Shown here: positions 47,901-57,276 of the stretch, piece after piece | How the letters are laid out: the number at the start of each line of letters is the position of its first letter | Position numbering within the stretch: the stretch's first letter is position 1 | DNA from: Burkholderia lata | GTDB taxonomy: Bacteria > Pseudomonadota > Gammaproteobacteria > Burkholderiales > Burkholderiaceae | Direction: 5' to 3' | Assembly: GCF_902499335.1 (NCBI RefSeq) | Contig: NZ_CABVQK010000002.1 | Location: 310,001-374,000 of the forward strand | DNA: 64,000 nt | The notes under the pieces: generated by a model | The model's input: only the letters and a program-made list of their open reading frames with translations | What the model was told of the DNA's origin: nothing | The model's database searches: none | Position numbers and translations under genes: made by a program

Positions 47901-48872
47901 TTCGACCTCGGCGGCAAGTCGCTGCAGGCGATGCAGGCGAGCGCAAGGCTGGCGGCGGAACTCGGGCGCGACGTGCCCGTCTCGATGCTGTTCCGGCATC
48001 CGACGATCGCGATGCTGACGGCTGCATTGCGCACGCCGCTGGCGTACCGGCCGCGCACCGAGCGCAACGGATTTGCGCCGCACCTGGCGATCCAGTCGGC
48101 GTCGGACGCCGCGCCGCGGCTCATCTGCATCCATCCGGCCGACGGCCTCGCGTGGAGCTACCTGCGGCTCGCGGCCTATCTGCCCGATGCGACGATCGAC
48201 GGGTTGCAGCTGTCGGTCGACGACACGTGCGACGCGGCCGATTTCGACGCGCTCGTGCGGTCCTATGTGCGGCGCGTACGGGCATTGCAGCCCGACGGGC
48301 CGTATCACCTGCTGGGCTGGTCGCTCGGCGGCGCGCTGGCTTACGGCGTCGCGGCGGCGCTGGCGCGCGACGGCGCGGCCGTCGGCACGCTCGCGCTGAT
48401 GGACAGCTACCCGTCGTCGGCATGGACCGCGCAGCCGATGCCGGCCTGCGGCGACGCGCTGCGGATCCTGCTGACCGTCAACGGCGACTTCGATACGGCC
48501 GACCTGTCCGACACCGTGCTGCGTCAACGCCTGCTTCGCGCGAACAGCCCGTTCGCGGCGCTCGGCGGCGCAGGCCTCGATGCGCTCGTCGCCGCGACGC
48601 TGCGGCAGATGCGCCTGTTTCGTGCGACATCCACGCCGCGCTACGACGGCGAACTGCTGCTCTTCAACGCGACCCGCAAGCGGCCGGGCATGCCGACGCC
48701 CGAGAGCTGGCATGCGCATCGGCCGCACGGGACGCTGACCTGCCATGCGCTCGACTGCTCGCACGACGGCATGTCGGACCCCGAACCGATGGCGGCGATC
48801 GGCGCTGTCCTGACCGAACGGCTCGCCGCAGAGGCGGGCCAGGATCTTCAATCACGGAATTCGAATCGATGA
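44955..48872 (+). CDS. One-module NRPS, C-A-T-TE, catecholate siderophore synthetase
   Basis: 1305 residues, size and layout as in EntF. Condensation domain at about 1-430 with HHIALDG near 137; adenylation at 455-870 with YLLYTSGSTGRPNG near 593 and FDASFEEIF near 641; carrier with LGGKSLQ, Ser near 989; thioesterase at 1055-1290 with GWSLGG near 1120. Reading the pocket by eye against GrsA gives D-A-E-D-I-G-T-I-I-K. The two acidic residues suggest a basic substrate, most likely lysine, not the serine of EntF. DHB from EntB would be joined to it. Stop overlaps entA. Confidence 0.92.
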   Translation: MQLEEQPIRATSAQYGIWVAQQVDPDDPGYLTAEIIELDGALDVDALTGSVEAVLDHADALHMRFAWADDTLWQCRRAPATRLSLVDLSTQADPEQAARDWMMAALSVCCDVTSDPLYRTMLLRLSPTRHWWYLQVHHIALDGFGYGLLQQAVAARYNARVGQVPVPELPDWRVDRVVEAEARYRANGGFDADRAFWSAYLRDMPAPLTLAPKQDVAPEAARATRVVDGARLARLRGAAAHAGVDWNAWLLCATGIWLARQGGQRDLTLGLPVMNRLGTAALGVPCMAMNIVPFRVHVDAGHSPRDLARACSEQLRAIRPHLYYRYGWIRGDLGLLERNVFLFNQAVNVMPFERQVAFRGLASDMHAVSGGPVKDLNVTLAVRGGAWHLTLEANPNAYDADTLAAYAQSFVEWLDTFAACEADEPVARLIDDLPPPSIMRGAPLPGPHDDVIALIERAARGAPANTAIEAGECRVDYRTLLAETAALADELVRRGVTQQTRVALAAPRAPDVIAAMLAVLKLGAVIVPLDPDGPPQRTAAMREDAAPAIVITRGAHHACAGACPVLDLDAARVPTTQPAPAGDEPVPDALPAYLLYTSGSTGRPNGVLTGRGALGQFVASTRDLYRIGPGDRVLQFAPLHFDASFEEIFATLCHGATLVLRDDAMLDSVDTFTAEVERRGITVLDLPTAYWHVLAHALDARHARRLDRVRLTIIGGEAALPERIRRWRAHLPDAVLLNTYGPTEATIIATAACIGGPQAVWQEGEPVPIGTPRAGVDACIVDERAYPVAAGRTGELVLCGDGLALAYAGNPALTAERFVTLPRGGQRAYRTGDLATLRDGRLYFDGRIDHEVKISGVRIDPRGIEDALLCEPDVREAAVVASRSGAGTVTLSAFVAGPAEPAALRAQLALRLPAAAIPDRWHVLERLPRNANGKIDRNALQRVDARRDEAADDPRAGVLERQVMAVWRNVLGDVALTPDANFFDLGGKSLQAMQASARLAAELGRDVPVSMLFRHPTIAMLTAALRTPLAYRPRTERNGFAPHLAIQSASDAAPRLICIHPADGLAWSYLRLAAYLPDATIDGLQLSVDDTCDAADFDALVRSYVRRVRALQPDGPYHLLGWSLGGALAYGVAAALARDGAAVGTLALMDSYPSSAWTAQPMPACGDALRILLTVNGDFDTADLSDTVLRQRLLRANSPFAALGGAGLDALVAATLRQMRLFRATSTPRYDGELLLFNATRKRPGMPTPESWHAHRPHGTLTCHALDCSHDGMSDPEPMAAIGAVLTERLAAEAGQDLQSRNSNR

Positions 48873-49663
48873 AAAGCACTACGAACCTGACATTCCCGGC
48901 GGGTATCGCCGTCGTAACCGGTGCGGCGCGCGGAATCGGCGCCGCGGTCGTCCGCATGCTCGCCGCGCACGGCGTGGACGTGGCCGCCTTCGACATGGAT
49001 GGCGACACGCTGGCGCGCACGATCGCCGACAGCCCGCCGGCGGCGGGACGCGTGCACGCGTTCGCGGTCGACGTCGCCGACGCGCGCGCGGTGCAGGCGG
49101 CCGTCGAACGGGTGGAATCATCCGTCGGTCCGATCGGCATGCTCGCCAACGTCGCCGGCGTGCTGCGGCTTTCAAGCGCGGCATCGCTGACGGACGACGA
49201 CTGGGCGCATTGCTTCGCGGTCAATGCCGACGGCGTGTTTCATCTGTCGCGCGCGGTCGCGCCGCTCATGGCCGCGCGCCGGGCGGGCGCCATCGTGACC
49301 GTCGGGTCGAATGCGGCGCTCGTGCCGCGCACGCAGATGGCGGCCTACGCGGCATCGAAGGCGGCGGCTCATCAGTTCACCCGTTGCCTCGGCCTCGAAC
49401 TGGCCGCGCACGGCATTCGCTGCAACATCGTCGCGCCGGGATCGACCGACACGCCGATGCAGCGCCAGCTCTGGCAGGGCCCCGAAGGCCCGGCAACGGT
49501 CATTGCGGGGGCGCTCGACACCTACCGGAACGGCATTCCGCTCGGCCGCATCGCGGCCCCCGACGATATCGCCGAAGCCGTGCTGTTCCTGCTGTCCGAC
49601 ACGTCGCGTCACGTGACGTTGCACACGCTGTGCGTGGACGGCGGCGCGACGCTCGGCGTGTGA
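48869..49663 (+). CDS. entA: 2,3-dihydro-2,3-dihydroxybenzoate dehydrogenase
   Basis: 264-residue short-chain dehydrogenase that oxidises dihydro-DHB to DHB with NAD. VVTGAARGIGAAV at the N-terminus, NVAG, VGSNAALVPR and the YAASKAA Tyr/Lys pair. Its ATG overlaps the NRPS stop by four bases, so the two are coupled. It completes the set EntC-EntB-EntA. Confidence 0.93.
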   Translation: MKSTTNLTFPAGIAVVTGAARGIGAAVVRMLAAHGVDVAAFDMDGDTLARTIADSPPAAGRVHAFAVDVADARAVQAAVERVESSVGPIGMLANVAGVLRLSSAASLTDDDWAHCFAVNADGVFHLSRAVAPLMAARRAGAIVTVGSNAALVPRTQMAAYAASKAAAHQFTRCLGLELAAHGIRCNIVAPGSTDTPMQRQLWQGPEGPATVIAGALDTYRNGIPLGRIAAPDDIAEAVLFLLSDTSRHVTLHTLCVDGGATLGV

Positions 49664-49691
49664 CGCACAAACGGTTTCCGGAACCCTGGCC

Positions 49692-50786
49692 ATGAAACAT
49701 CTCACTGCCTGTACCGAACAGGGCGCGGCAGGCGCATTTGCGCAGCCGCGTCATGACGAGCGGCTGCGCGTCGGCGCGCCGCTGCCGTCACCCGAAGCAC
49801 TGCGCCGCGACCTACCGGCCTCGTTCGCCGCGCGGGCGACCGTCGACGCGGGGCGCGCGCAGCTGCGCGCGATCCTCGAGCGGCGCGATGCGCGCCGGAT
49901 CGTCATCGTCGGCCCATGCTCGGTCCACGATCCCGGCGCGGCGCTCGACTACGCGCGGCGGCTTGCCGCGCTCGCGCACGAGGTGCGGGACACGTTCTGC
50001 GTCGTCATGCGTGTTTACTTCGAGAAGCCTCGCACGACGGTCGGATGGAAGGGGCTGATCAACGATCCGGGGCTCGACGGCAGCCATCGCATCGAGGACG
50101 GCCTGCGCACCGCACGGCAACTGCTCGCCGACATCAACGCGATCGGGTTGCCGGCCGCGACCGAAGCGCTCGACGTGATGACGCCGCACTATCTGGGCGA
50201 CCTGGTGAGCTGGGTGGCGGTCGGTGCCCGCACGACCGAGTCGCAGATCCATCGCGAGATGGCGTCGGGTCTGCCGATGCCGGTCGGTTTCAAGAACGGG
50301 ACGGACGGCCAGATCGACGTCGCGGCTCACGCGATGCTGGCCAGCATGCGGCCGCACACGTTCATCGGGATCGACGGGGCCGGCCGTCCCGCGCTGCTGC
50401 ACAGCGCCGGTAATCCGCACGCGCACCTCGTGCTGCGCGGCGGCCGGCATGGACCGAACTACGACGCCGCGTCGGTCGCGGCCGCGGCGGATGTGCTGCG
50501 GGCCAGCCGCTTGCCCGCGAACGTGCTGATCGATTGCTCGCACGCGAATTGCGGCAAGCAGGCGATGCGGCAACTGGCCGTGCTCGACGACGTCGTCGAG
50601 CAGATGCGCGCGGGCGACGACGCGATTCGCGGCGTGATGCTCGAAAGCTTCATCGAGACGGGCGCGCAGCCGTTTGGCGGCGCGCTGCGCTACGGCTGCT
50701 CGGTGACCGATCCGTGCATCGGCTGGGAGGCGACCGCGGATGCGTTGCTGCATGCACGAAACCGCCTGCTCGCGCGAGCGGGCTGA
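49692..50786 (+). CDS. Class I DAHP synthase within the siderophore locus
   Basis: 364 residues of the AroF/AroG/AroH type: IVGPCSVHDPGAALDYARRL, VFKNGTDG-like GFKNGTDGQIDVA, IDCSHANCGKQ and FIETGAQ motifs are seen. It makes DAHP from erythrose-4-phosphate and PEP, the first shikimate step. Its place 28 bases after entA suggests an extra copy that feeds chorismate to siderophore synthesis under iron control. Feedback sensitivity cannot be read. Confidence 0.9.
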   Translation: MKHLTACTEQGAAGAFAQPRHDERLRVGAPLPSPEALRRDLPASFAARATVDAGRAQLRAILERRDARRIVIVGPCSVHDPGAALDYARRLAALAHEVRDTFCVVMRVYFEKPRTTVGWKGLINDPGLDGSHRIEDGLRTARQLLADINAIGLPAATEALDVMTPHYLGDLVSWVAVGARTTESQIHREMASGLPMPVGFKNGTDGQIDVAAHAMLASMRPHTFIGIDGAGRPALLHSAGNPHAHLVLRGGRHGPNYDAASVAAAADVLRASRLPANVLIDCSHANCGKQAMRQLAVLDDVVEQMRAGDDAIRGVMLESFIETGAQPFGGALRYGCSVTDPCIGWEATADALLHARNRLLARAG

Positions 50787-50836
50787 CCGTGGCCGGTACC
50801 GGCCGGCCCCCTTCATTTCTCCACTACGAACGAATC

Positions 50837-52075
50837 ATGTCGACTCCTTCCGCTGACACCCTGAACCCGCCGGCCGATGCCGGCGCGTCCTTTTTGCCGC
50901 TGCTGCTCGCGAACTTCGCGATGGTCGCGGGAACCTACGCGTTCGTCACGATCGCCGGCCCGATGGCCCGGCGCATGCACCTTGAACCGCTGCACGTCGG
51001 CGCGATCATCGGCATCGTCGGGCTCGTGTGGATGCTGGCCTCACCGCGCTGGGCGCGAGTCGCGGATCTGCGCGGCCGGCTGCCGGCCATGCGCGCGGCG
51101 ATCGGCGGCTTCGTCGCGAGTTCGCTGCTGCTGACGGCGTACGTCGGCTGGGCGCTGTGCGATGGCGGCACGGCCGTGCCGGCCGTCTGGATCGGCTTCG
51201 TCGCGCTGCTCGTCACGCGTGCGGCAATGGGCGGTTGCTACGCGGGCTTGCCGGTCGCCGCGACCGCGTGGATCGCGGACCGCACGGCCGTGACGGGACG
51301 CGCGGCGGCAATCGCCCGGTTCGGTGCCGCAGGCGCCGTCGGGATGGTGATCGCGCCGCCGCTGGCGGGCTGGATCGCCGGGTACGACATGACGCTTGCG
51401 TTGGCCGTGTTCGCGGTGTTGCCGCTCGCCGGACTGGCCGGGTTGCGCGGCCGGCGCGACGGCCGCGAGGGGGCGGTGCGGCAGGCACCGCCTCGCCTGA
51501 AGCCGACCGAGCCGCGCCTGCGGCTGCCCTGGTTCAGCGCGCTGGCGCTTTACAGCGCCGTGATGATCGCGAACAGCGCACTCGGGTTTTACGTGATCGA
51601 CCGCTTGGGCGTGAGCGCGCAGGCCGCGCCGCTCGCGACCGGGTATGCGCTCGGCAGCGCGGGCCTCGGGCTGATCGTGACGCAGGCGCTGGTCGGGCGT
51701 TTCCGGTCGGTTGCACCGGCACGGTGGCTGCGCTGGGGCGCGCTCGCGGGCGGCGCCGGATTCGCGTCGGTGCTGATGGCCGAGGCCGGCCAGCCGCTGG
51801 CGCTGTGTGCGAGCTATCTCGTCGCCGCATGCGGGATGGGCGCGGCGTTTCCGGCCGTGGCGGCGCTGGCGAGCGCACGGGTGGCGCCGCACGAGCAGGC
51901 TGCATGCGCGGGCGCGATGTCGATGGCCCAGGGGCTCAGCATGGTGATCGGGCCACTGGTCGGCGCAATGCTGTACGAGCTGCATCCGGCCATGCCGTTC
52001 GCGTCGATCGGCGTGATGCTGGCGCTCGTTTCGGTCGCCGCTTCGTGGCGGGGAGCGCGTGCGGCGGACGCATAG
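50837..52075 (+). CDS. MFS transporter, probable siderophore exporter (EntS-like role)
   Basis: 412 residues with twelve hydrophobic segments and the MFS inter-helix motif PRWARVADLRGRLPAM near residue 75. It ends the biosynthesis operon, which suggests export of the finished siderophore. Substrate is inferred only from position. Start at ATG 50837; the long upstream frame overlaps the DAHP synthase and is spurious. Confidence 0.85.
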   Translation: MSTPSADTLNPPADAGASFLPLLLANFAMVAGTYAFVTIAGPMARRMHLEPLHVGAIIGIVGLVWMLASPRWARVADLRGRLPAMRAAIGGFVASSLLLTAYVGWALCDGGTAVPAVWIGFVALLVTRAAMGGCYAGLPVAATAWIADRTAVTGRAAAIARFGAAGAVGMVIAPPLAGWIAGYDMTLALAVFAVLPLAGLAGLRGRRDGREGAVRQAPPRLKPTEPRLRLPWFSALALYSAVMIANSALGFYVIDRLGVSAQAAPLATGYALGSAGLGLIVTQALVGRFRSVAPARWLRWGALAGGAGFASVLMAEAGQPLALCASYLVAACGMGAAFPAVAALASARVAPHEQAACAGAMSMAQGLSMVIGPLVGAMLYELHPAMPFASIGVMLALVSVAASWRGARAADA

Positions 52076-52291
52076 CAGCGCACGTGCCGGCACCGTGCGG
52101 CAGGTTGCGATGTTTGTCGCGCGAGCGATGGACCGGTGAGTCGGTGCGTTACGTCAAGCTTTGTCAAATTGTCGAGAAATCGGGCCGCCGCGTGCGTTTG
52201 TCGGCGGCGCAGGGGCTGTCATGCCCGGGTTGATTGAGTATCCTTGAATTCGATTCACGGTACTCATGCAGTCACAACCGGGAGGCTTTAC

Positions 52292-52771
52292 ATGAATGCA
52301 CGTCTATACCGCGCGACCGTTGCCGGCGCGCTGATCGGATTGCTCGCGCCGTTTTCGGTGGCGCATGCGCAGCTGGGCGATGTCCTGAAGCAGGTCGGCG
52401 GCGGTGGCGATTCAGGCGGCAGCGCGGGCGGTGCGCTCGGCAACCTCGGGGGCCTCGGCGGCGCGTTGACGGGCGGTGGCGGTTCGTCGCTGATGCCGGG
52501 CAGCACCGGCAACGTCGCGGGCCTGCTGCAGTTCTGCATCCAGAACAACTATCTCGGCGGGGCGTCCGGCGGCGCGTCGTCGGTGAAGGACGCGCTGATG
52601 GGCAAGCTGGGCGGCAACGCGTCGTCCGACAGCGGCTATTCCAGCGGCGCAAGCGGGATCCTCGATGCCGGCAACGGCAGCAAGCTCGACCTGAGCGGCG
52701 GCGGCCTGAAGCAGCAGGTGACCAAGCAGATCTGCGACAAGGTGCTGACGCAGGCGAAGTCGCTGCTGTAG
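52292..52771 (+). CDS. DUF2501 (YjjA-like) secreted protein
   Basis: 159 residues with signal peptide (LIGLLAPFSVAHA) and a Gly/Ser-rich middle. C-terminal part FCIQNNYLGG and KQQVTKQICDKVLTQAKSLL fits DUF2501. GGAGG lies before ATG 52292. Function unknown. Confidence 0.8.
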   Translation: MNARLYRATVAGALIGLLAPFSVAHAQLGDVLKQVGGGGDSGGSAGGALGNLGGLGGALTGGGGSSLMPGSTGNVAGLLQFCIQNNYLGGASGGASSVKDALMGKLGGNASSDSGYSSGASGILDAGNGSKLDLSGGGLKQQVTKQICDKVLTQAKSLL

Positions 52772-52899
52772 GTTTCTCGGCGCGTGGCGGTGCGGGGTGC
52801 GGTGCGAAGCGTACCGTGCCGGTCGATTATCGCGGCTGCCACGCGGACATCGACGAAAAGACGGGCGGCCGCGCGATGCCGCGGCCCGCACGCATGGAC

Positions 52900-53265
52900 T
52901 CAGTCGGCCAGCCGCTTGTCGGCGAGCGCCTTGCAGCAGTCTTCATAGACCCATTGCACGAGTTTCGCCCGATAGTCGAGATCGTCGGTATCGACGATTT
53001 CCTCGACCGCGTCGCGCGCCCACGACGCATCGACGAACCCGGCATGCCGCTTCGCGATGTCCTGCGCGAGCGCCGCGAGCCTGGCGATCACGAGCCAGTC
53101 GGCCTGACGGTGATGACGGTCGAGCCAGCGGTGTGCGGCCTGGACATGGAACGTGGCGTCCGGCCACGATTCGTTGAGGTAAAACGCGCCGAGGTTGCCG
53201 CAGGTGAGCCAGCAAAGCAGCTCGAGGCGGTCTTGCGAGCCGAGGGTATGGGATGCGTCGGACAT
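52900..53265 (-). CDS. Hypothetical protein
   Basis: 121 residues, acidic, helical, no signal peptide: RLELLCWLTCGNLGAFYLN, HRWLDRHHRQADWL and VYEDCCKALADKR. No family recognised. Start at 53265 chosen over an upstream TTG-type extension. Converges with the DUF2501 gene. Confidence 0.65.
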   Translation of the reverse strand: MSDASHTLGSQDRLELLCWLTCGNLGAFYLNESWPDATFHVQAAHRWLDRHHRQADWLVIARLAALAQDIAKRHAGFVDASWARDAVEEIVDTDDLDYRAKLVQWVYEDCCKALADKRLAD

Positions 53266-53574
53266 GGCAGCGCTCACGAAATACGTCGATTCCGGGCGGC
53301 GCCGGTTGCAATGGGCCGGTGCCGATAATAAAAACATAGCACGATGCGGGCCCGGCCGCGCACCCGGGCGGATGCTGACATGGCGGCGGCGAAGCGGACG
53401 CTGCGCCGGCGTGGACGGTCGACGGCGGAGTGAGGGTGCGGCGGGAACGGAAAGTGCGCGAACGCGTGAGGAGCCGCGCGCGAAGAGGCGGCCGGGAACC
53501 GGCCGCTGGCGCCGCGAAGGAGGCCCGTTCGCGGGCCCGCCGCAGCCCGGCGCGCGGGCTGCGGACGAGCGCGA
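53266..53574. other. Very GC-rich intergenic region with hairpin
   Basis: 309 bases. An 8-bp stem (GCGGCCGG/CCGGCCGC, three-base loop) at 53488-53506, no T-run. No gene seen. Confidence 0.4.
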
Positions 53575-54336
53575 TCAGGTCGGCGTGTGCGTGGCGCGCG
53601 CGATCGAGCGGATGCTGCGTTCGACGCGGATCAGGATGATCAGCACGGCGAGCGACACGAACGAATACAGCGCGACGAGCGCGGCAACGCCCGCGTAGCG
53701 CGCGGTCTGGCCGTTCTCGGCAGCGGTTTCCTCCGCGGCCTTCTTCTCGTTGTCGATCGCGGTCCGGCGTGCGTCGTAGCGCTCGGAGAAGTCGCGCATG
53801 ACCGCCGACACGACGTTGGTGTACGCCTGCTCGCGCGCATATTCGTCGCCGTGGCCGGTGACCTTCTTCTTGACGCTGGCCGCGACGTCCGCGCGCGACA
53901 GCACCTTGTCGAGATACGCGATCTGCTGCTCGTAGTACGCGACGTCCGGATGGTCGTCTTCGCCGAGCACGCGCTGGAACGACGGCTCGTAAGCGTCGCG
54001 ATCGACCGCGTAGTCCGGCGCCAGGGCCGCCCGGCCGTGCTTCTGCACGATGCCCGACAGTCGCGTCGACAGGCGCAGCGCGGGCGACGCGTTGTCGTCC
54101 TTCGCTGCCGCGCCGTCGGCGGCCGGCGTGGCCTTGGCGGGTGCATCGTTCTCCCACGCGAACGATGCAGGATCGACCTGGATGGCCGAATCGACCTTCG
54201 GCGGTTTCGACAGGCGCGCGTCGAGTGCGACCGCGCTGAATATGACCCCGCCGATCAGGACTGCGGTCGCGAACAACAGCACGATCACGCGCAGTACCTG
54301 AAGATAGCCGCCCTCGATTTTGGTCAGGATGCTCAA
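53575..54336 (-). CDS. Inner-membrane hypothetical protein, TTG start
   Basis: 253 residues with two membrane segments (about 12-38 and 215-240) around a long helical, charged periplasmic part with [16 protein letters not shown] and [16 protein letters not shown]. The best start is TTG 54336, which has AAAGGAG six bases upstream; a further TTG at 54399 is unsupported. No family recognised. Confidence 0.7.
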   Translation of the reverse strand: MSILTKIEGGYLQVLRVIVLLFATAVLIGGVIFSAVALDARLSKPPKVDSAIQVDPASFAWENDAPAKATPAADGAAAKDDNASPALRLSTRLSGIVQKHGRAALAPDYAVDRDAYEPSFQRVLGEDDHPDVAYYEQQIAYLDKVLSRADVAASVKKKVTGHGDEYAREQAYTNVVSAVMRDFSERYDARRTAIDNEKKAAEETAAENGQTARYAGVAALVALYSFVSLAVLIILIRVERSIRSIARATHTPT

Positions 54337-54460
54337 GGCATTCTCCTTTCTTATGATGAATGAGGCGCCGAGGCTAAAGACCTTTCTAATGGCTGTCAAT
54401 CGTCACACCGGCAGACCGAAACGCTCGCTAGAATGTCGGCTTTCCTGGAGGCGGAAAGCG

Positions 54461-55897
54461 ATGAAAATCTACGACCAGTTCTATATCGACGGCGCGTGGC
54501 GCAAACCGGCCGGCACCGGCACGATCGACGTGATCGACTCGGGCACCGAAGCCGTGATCGGCCGGATTCCGGAAGGCGTCGCGTCCGACGCGCAGGACGC
54601 GATCCGCGCGGCGCGCGCAGCCTTCGACGCCTGGGCGGCCACGCCGCCCGCGACGCGCGCGGGCTACCTGCGCAAGATCGTCGAGCATCTGCAGGCGCGC
54701 AGCGAGGAACTCGCGCAGTCGATCACCGGCGAAGTCGGGATGCCGATCAAGCTGTCGCGCGCGATCCAGGTCGGCGGCCCGATCTACAACTGGAAGGCGT
54801 ACGCGAAGCTCGCCGAGTCGTTCGAATTCGAGGCACAGGTCGGCAACTCGCTGGTCGTGCGCGAGCCGGTCGGCGTCGTCGCGGCGATCACGCCGTGGAA
54901 CTATCCGCTCAACCAGGTCACGCTGAAGGTCGCACCGGCGCTCGCGGCCGGCTGCACGGTCGTCCTGAAGCCGTCCGAAGTCGCGCCGCTCAACGCGTTC
55001 ATGCTCGCCGAGGCAATTCACGAAGCCGGGTTGCCGGCCGGCGTGTTCAACCTCGTGTGCGGCTATGGCCCGGTGGTCGGCGAGGTGCTGGCCACCGATC
55101 CGGACGTCGACATGGTGTCGTTCACGGGCTCGACGCGTGCCGGCAAGCGCGTGGCCGAGCTGGCGGCCGCGGGTGTCAAGCGCGTCGCGCTCGAGCTGGG
55201 CGGCAAGTCGGCCTCGGTGATCCTCGACGATGCCGATTTCGCGACGGCGGTGAAGGGCACGGTCAACGCGTGCTACCTGAACGCGGGGCAGACCTGCTCG
55301 GCGCACACGCGCATGCTGGTGCCGGAAGCGCGCTACGACGAGGCGCGCGCGATCGCGAAGGCGGCGGCGGAAACCTACGTCGCCGGCGATCCGCGGCAGG
55401 ACGCGACGCGCCTCGGCGCGCTTGCGTCGGCGGTGCAGCAGCAGCGTGTGCAGGACTACATCCAGCGCGGGATCGACGAAGGCGCGGAGCTTGTCACGGG
55501 CGGCACGGGCCTGCCGGAAGGGCTGGATAAGGGCTTCTTCGTGAAGCCGACCGTGTTCGGCCGAGTCGATCCGAAATCGACGATCGCGCAGGAAGAAATC
55601 TTCGGGCCGGTGCTGTCGATCATCACGTATCGCGATGAAGACGAGGCCGTGCGGATCGCGAACGATTCGCCGTACGGGCTCGGCGGCGCGGTGTGGGCCG
55701 GCAGCGACGAACGCGCGATGGGCGTCGCGCGCCGCATCCGCACCGGGCAGGTCGACATCAACGGCGGCACGTGGAACATGGCCGCGCCGTTCGGCGGCTA
55801 CAAGCAGTCGGGTCACGGCCGCGAGAACGGCGTGTACGGGCTCGAAGAATATCTCGAGTACAAGTCGATGCAGCTCAAGCCCGCGAAGCCGGCCTGA
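54461..55897 (+). CDS. NAD(P)-dependent aldehyde dehydrogenase
   Basis: 478 residues. Catalytic Glu in LELGGKSAS and Cys in [11 protein letters not shown] near residue 280; cofactor motif FTGSTRAGK. Substrate not determinable by sight; similar genes act on many aldehydes. ATG 54461 follows GGAGGCGGAAAG. Terminator follows. Confidence 0.9.
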   Translation: MKIYDQFYIDGAWRKPAGTGTIDVIDSGTEAVIGRIPEGVASDAQDAIRAARAAFDAWAATPPATRAGYLRKIVEHLQARSEELAQSITGEVGMPIKLSRAIQVGGPIYNWKAYAKLAESFEFEAQVGNSLVVREPVGVVAAITPWNYPLNQVTLKVAPALAAGCTVVLKPSEVAPLNAFMLAEAIHEAGLPAGVFNLVCGYGPVVGEVLATDPDVDMVSFTGSTRAGKRVAELAAAGVKRVALELGGKSASVILDDADFATAVKGTVNACYLNAGQTCSAHTRMLVPEARYDEARAIAKAAAETYVAGDPRQDATRLGALASAVQQQRVQDYIQRGIDEGAELVTGGTGLPEGLDKGFFVKPTVFGRVDPKSTIAQEEIFGPVLSIITYRDEDEAVRIANDSPYGLGGAVWAGSDERAMGVARRIRTGQVDINGGTWNMAAPFGGYKQSGHGRENGVYGLEEYLEYKSMQLKPAKPA

Positions 55898-55922
55898 GCG
55901 TTTCTCACGGCCTGAACCGGAA

Positions 55923-55948
55923 ACGGCACGCTCGCGTGCCGTTTTTTT
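55923..55948 (+). terminator. Rho-independent terminator
   Basis: ACGGCACG stem, CTCG loop, CGTGCCGT, then a run of seven T, 26 bases after the aldehyde dehydrogenase stop. Confidence 0.9.
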
Positions 55949-56020
55949 ATTGACGGCCGTCAAGGTGCGCGTCGGTGGATCGTCGATCATCGCGGTTCCG
56001 ATGTTCCGACGAGGTTTCAG

Positions 56021-57211
56021 ATGACCGTACGCACTTCCTTTCCGCCGCTGACGATCCGCGGCCGCACCTTGTTGCCTGTCGTGCAGGGCGGCATGGGCGT
56101 CGGCATTTCCGCGCACCGGCTGGCGGGCAGCGTCGCGCGCGAAGGCGCGGTCGGCACGATCGCGAGCATCGACCTGCGCCACCATCATGCGGACCTGCTC
56201 GCGCGTTGCCGCGCGCAACCCGATCGCGCGACGCTCGAAGCCGCGAACCTCGAGGCGCTCGCACGCGAGATCCGTCTCGCGAAGACCTACAGCGAAGGGC
56301 GCGGGATGATCGCGGTCAACGTGATGAAGGCCGTGAGCGCGCATGCGGACTACGTGCGGGTCGCGTGCGACGAGGGCGCGGATGCGATCGTGATGGGCGC
56401 GGGCCTGCCGCTCGACCTGCCCGATCTCACGCAAGGACACGACATCGCGCTGATTCCGATCCTGTCGGACAGCCGCGGGATCGCGCTCGTGCTGAAGAAG
56501 TGGATGAAGAAGGGGCGCCTGCCCGACGCGATCGTGATCGAGCATCCGGCGCATGCGGGCGGCCATCTCGGCGTCACGCAGATCGACGACATGCACGACG
56601 GTCGCTTCGATTTCGCGCGCGTGCTCGACGAGACCGCCCAGGTGATGGCGTCGCTCGGCCTCGCGCGTGAAACGATCCCGCTGATCGTTGCGGGCGGGAT
56701 CAACAGTCACGACACGGTGCGCGCGGCGTTCGAAGCCGGCGCGAACGGCGTGCAGGTGGGGACGCCGTTCGCGGTGACGGAAGAGGGCGATGCGCATCCG
56801 CACTTCAAGCGCGTGCTGGCCGACGCGACGCCCGAGGACATCGTCGAATTCGTCAGCGTGACGGGGCTGCCCGCACGCGCGGTGAAGACGCCGTGGCTCG
56901 ATCGTTACCTGCGCAACGAGACGCGCATCCGCACCAAGCTCGGCGCGCTGAAGCAGCGCTGCCCGACCGCGCTCGAATGCCTGAGCGTATGCGGCTTGCG
57001 CGACGGCATCGAGAAGTTCGGCCATTTCTGCATCGACACGCGGCTCGCGGCCGCATTGCGCGGCGACGTCGCGAACGGGCTGTTCTTCCGCGGCCGTGAA
57101 GCGTTGCCGTTCGGCCGTGCGATCCGCAGCGTGCGCGATCTGCTCGACCTGCTGCTGACGGGCTGTGCGACCGAGCCTGCGGCAAACCGTCCCACGTTTA
57201 CGCTGGCTTGA
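56021..57211 (+). CDS. Nitronate monooxygenase-like FMN protein
   Basis: 396 residues. FMN-binding signatures PVVQGGMGVGIS near residue 20, VIEHPAHAGGHLG near 178 and IVAGGINSHDTVRAAFEAGANGVQVGT (part). Such enzymes oxidise nitronates or act as FMN oxidoreductases; the family is broad. The C-terminal 100 residues with several Cys are longer than usual. Confidence 0.82.
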   Translation: MTVRTSFPPLTIRGRTLLPVVQGGMGVGISAHRLAGSVAREGAVGTIASIDLRHHHADLLARCRAQPDRATLEAANLEALAREIRLAKTYSEGRGMIAVNVMKAVSAHADYVRVACDEGADAIVMGAGLPLDLPDLTQGHDIALIPILSDSRGIALVLKKWMKKGRLPDAIVIEHPAHAGGHLGVTQIDDMHDGRFDFARVLDETAQVMASLGLARETIPLIVAGGINSHDTVRAAFEAGANGVQVGTPFAVTEEGDAHPHFKRVLADATPEDIVEFVSVTGLPARAVKTPWLDRYLRNETRIRTKLGALKQRCPTALECLSVCGLRDGIEKFGHFCIDTRLAAALRGDVANGLFFRGREALPFGRAIRSVRDLLDLLLTGCATEPAANRPTFTLA

Positions 57212-57276
57212 CGGATATCAAGATGAAGAAAAGACCCTACTGGGAGAATGGAAACCATTCTTTGGGGGTCCGTACC

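Noticed and set aside
44934..48851. 1305-codon open frame antisense to the NRPS
   Set aside because: Composition is that of a GC-rich shadow frame; the NRPS motifs on the plus strand are intact.
33449..52075. Phosphopantetheinyl transferase or second permease in the siderophore locus
   Set aside because: Looked for and not found; the carrier proteins must be activated by an enzyme encoded elsewhere.
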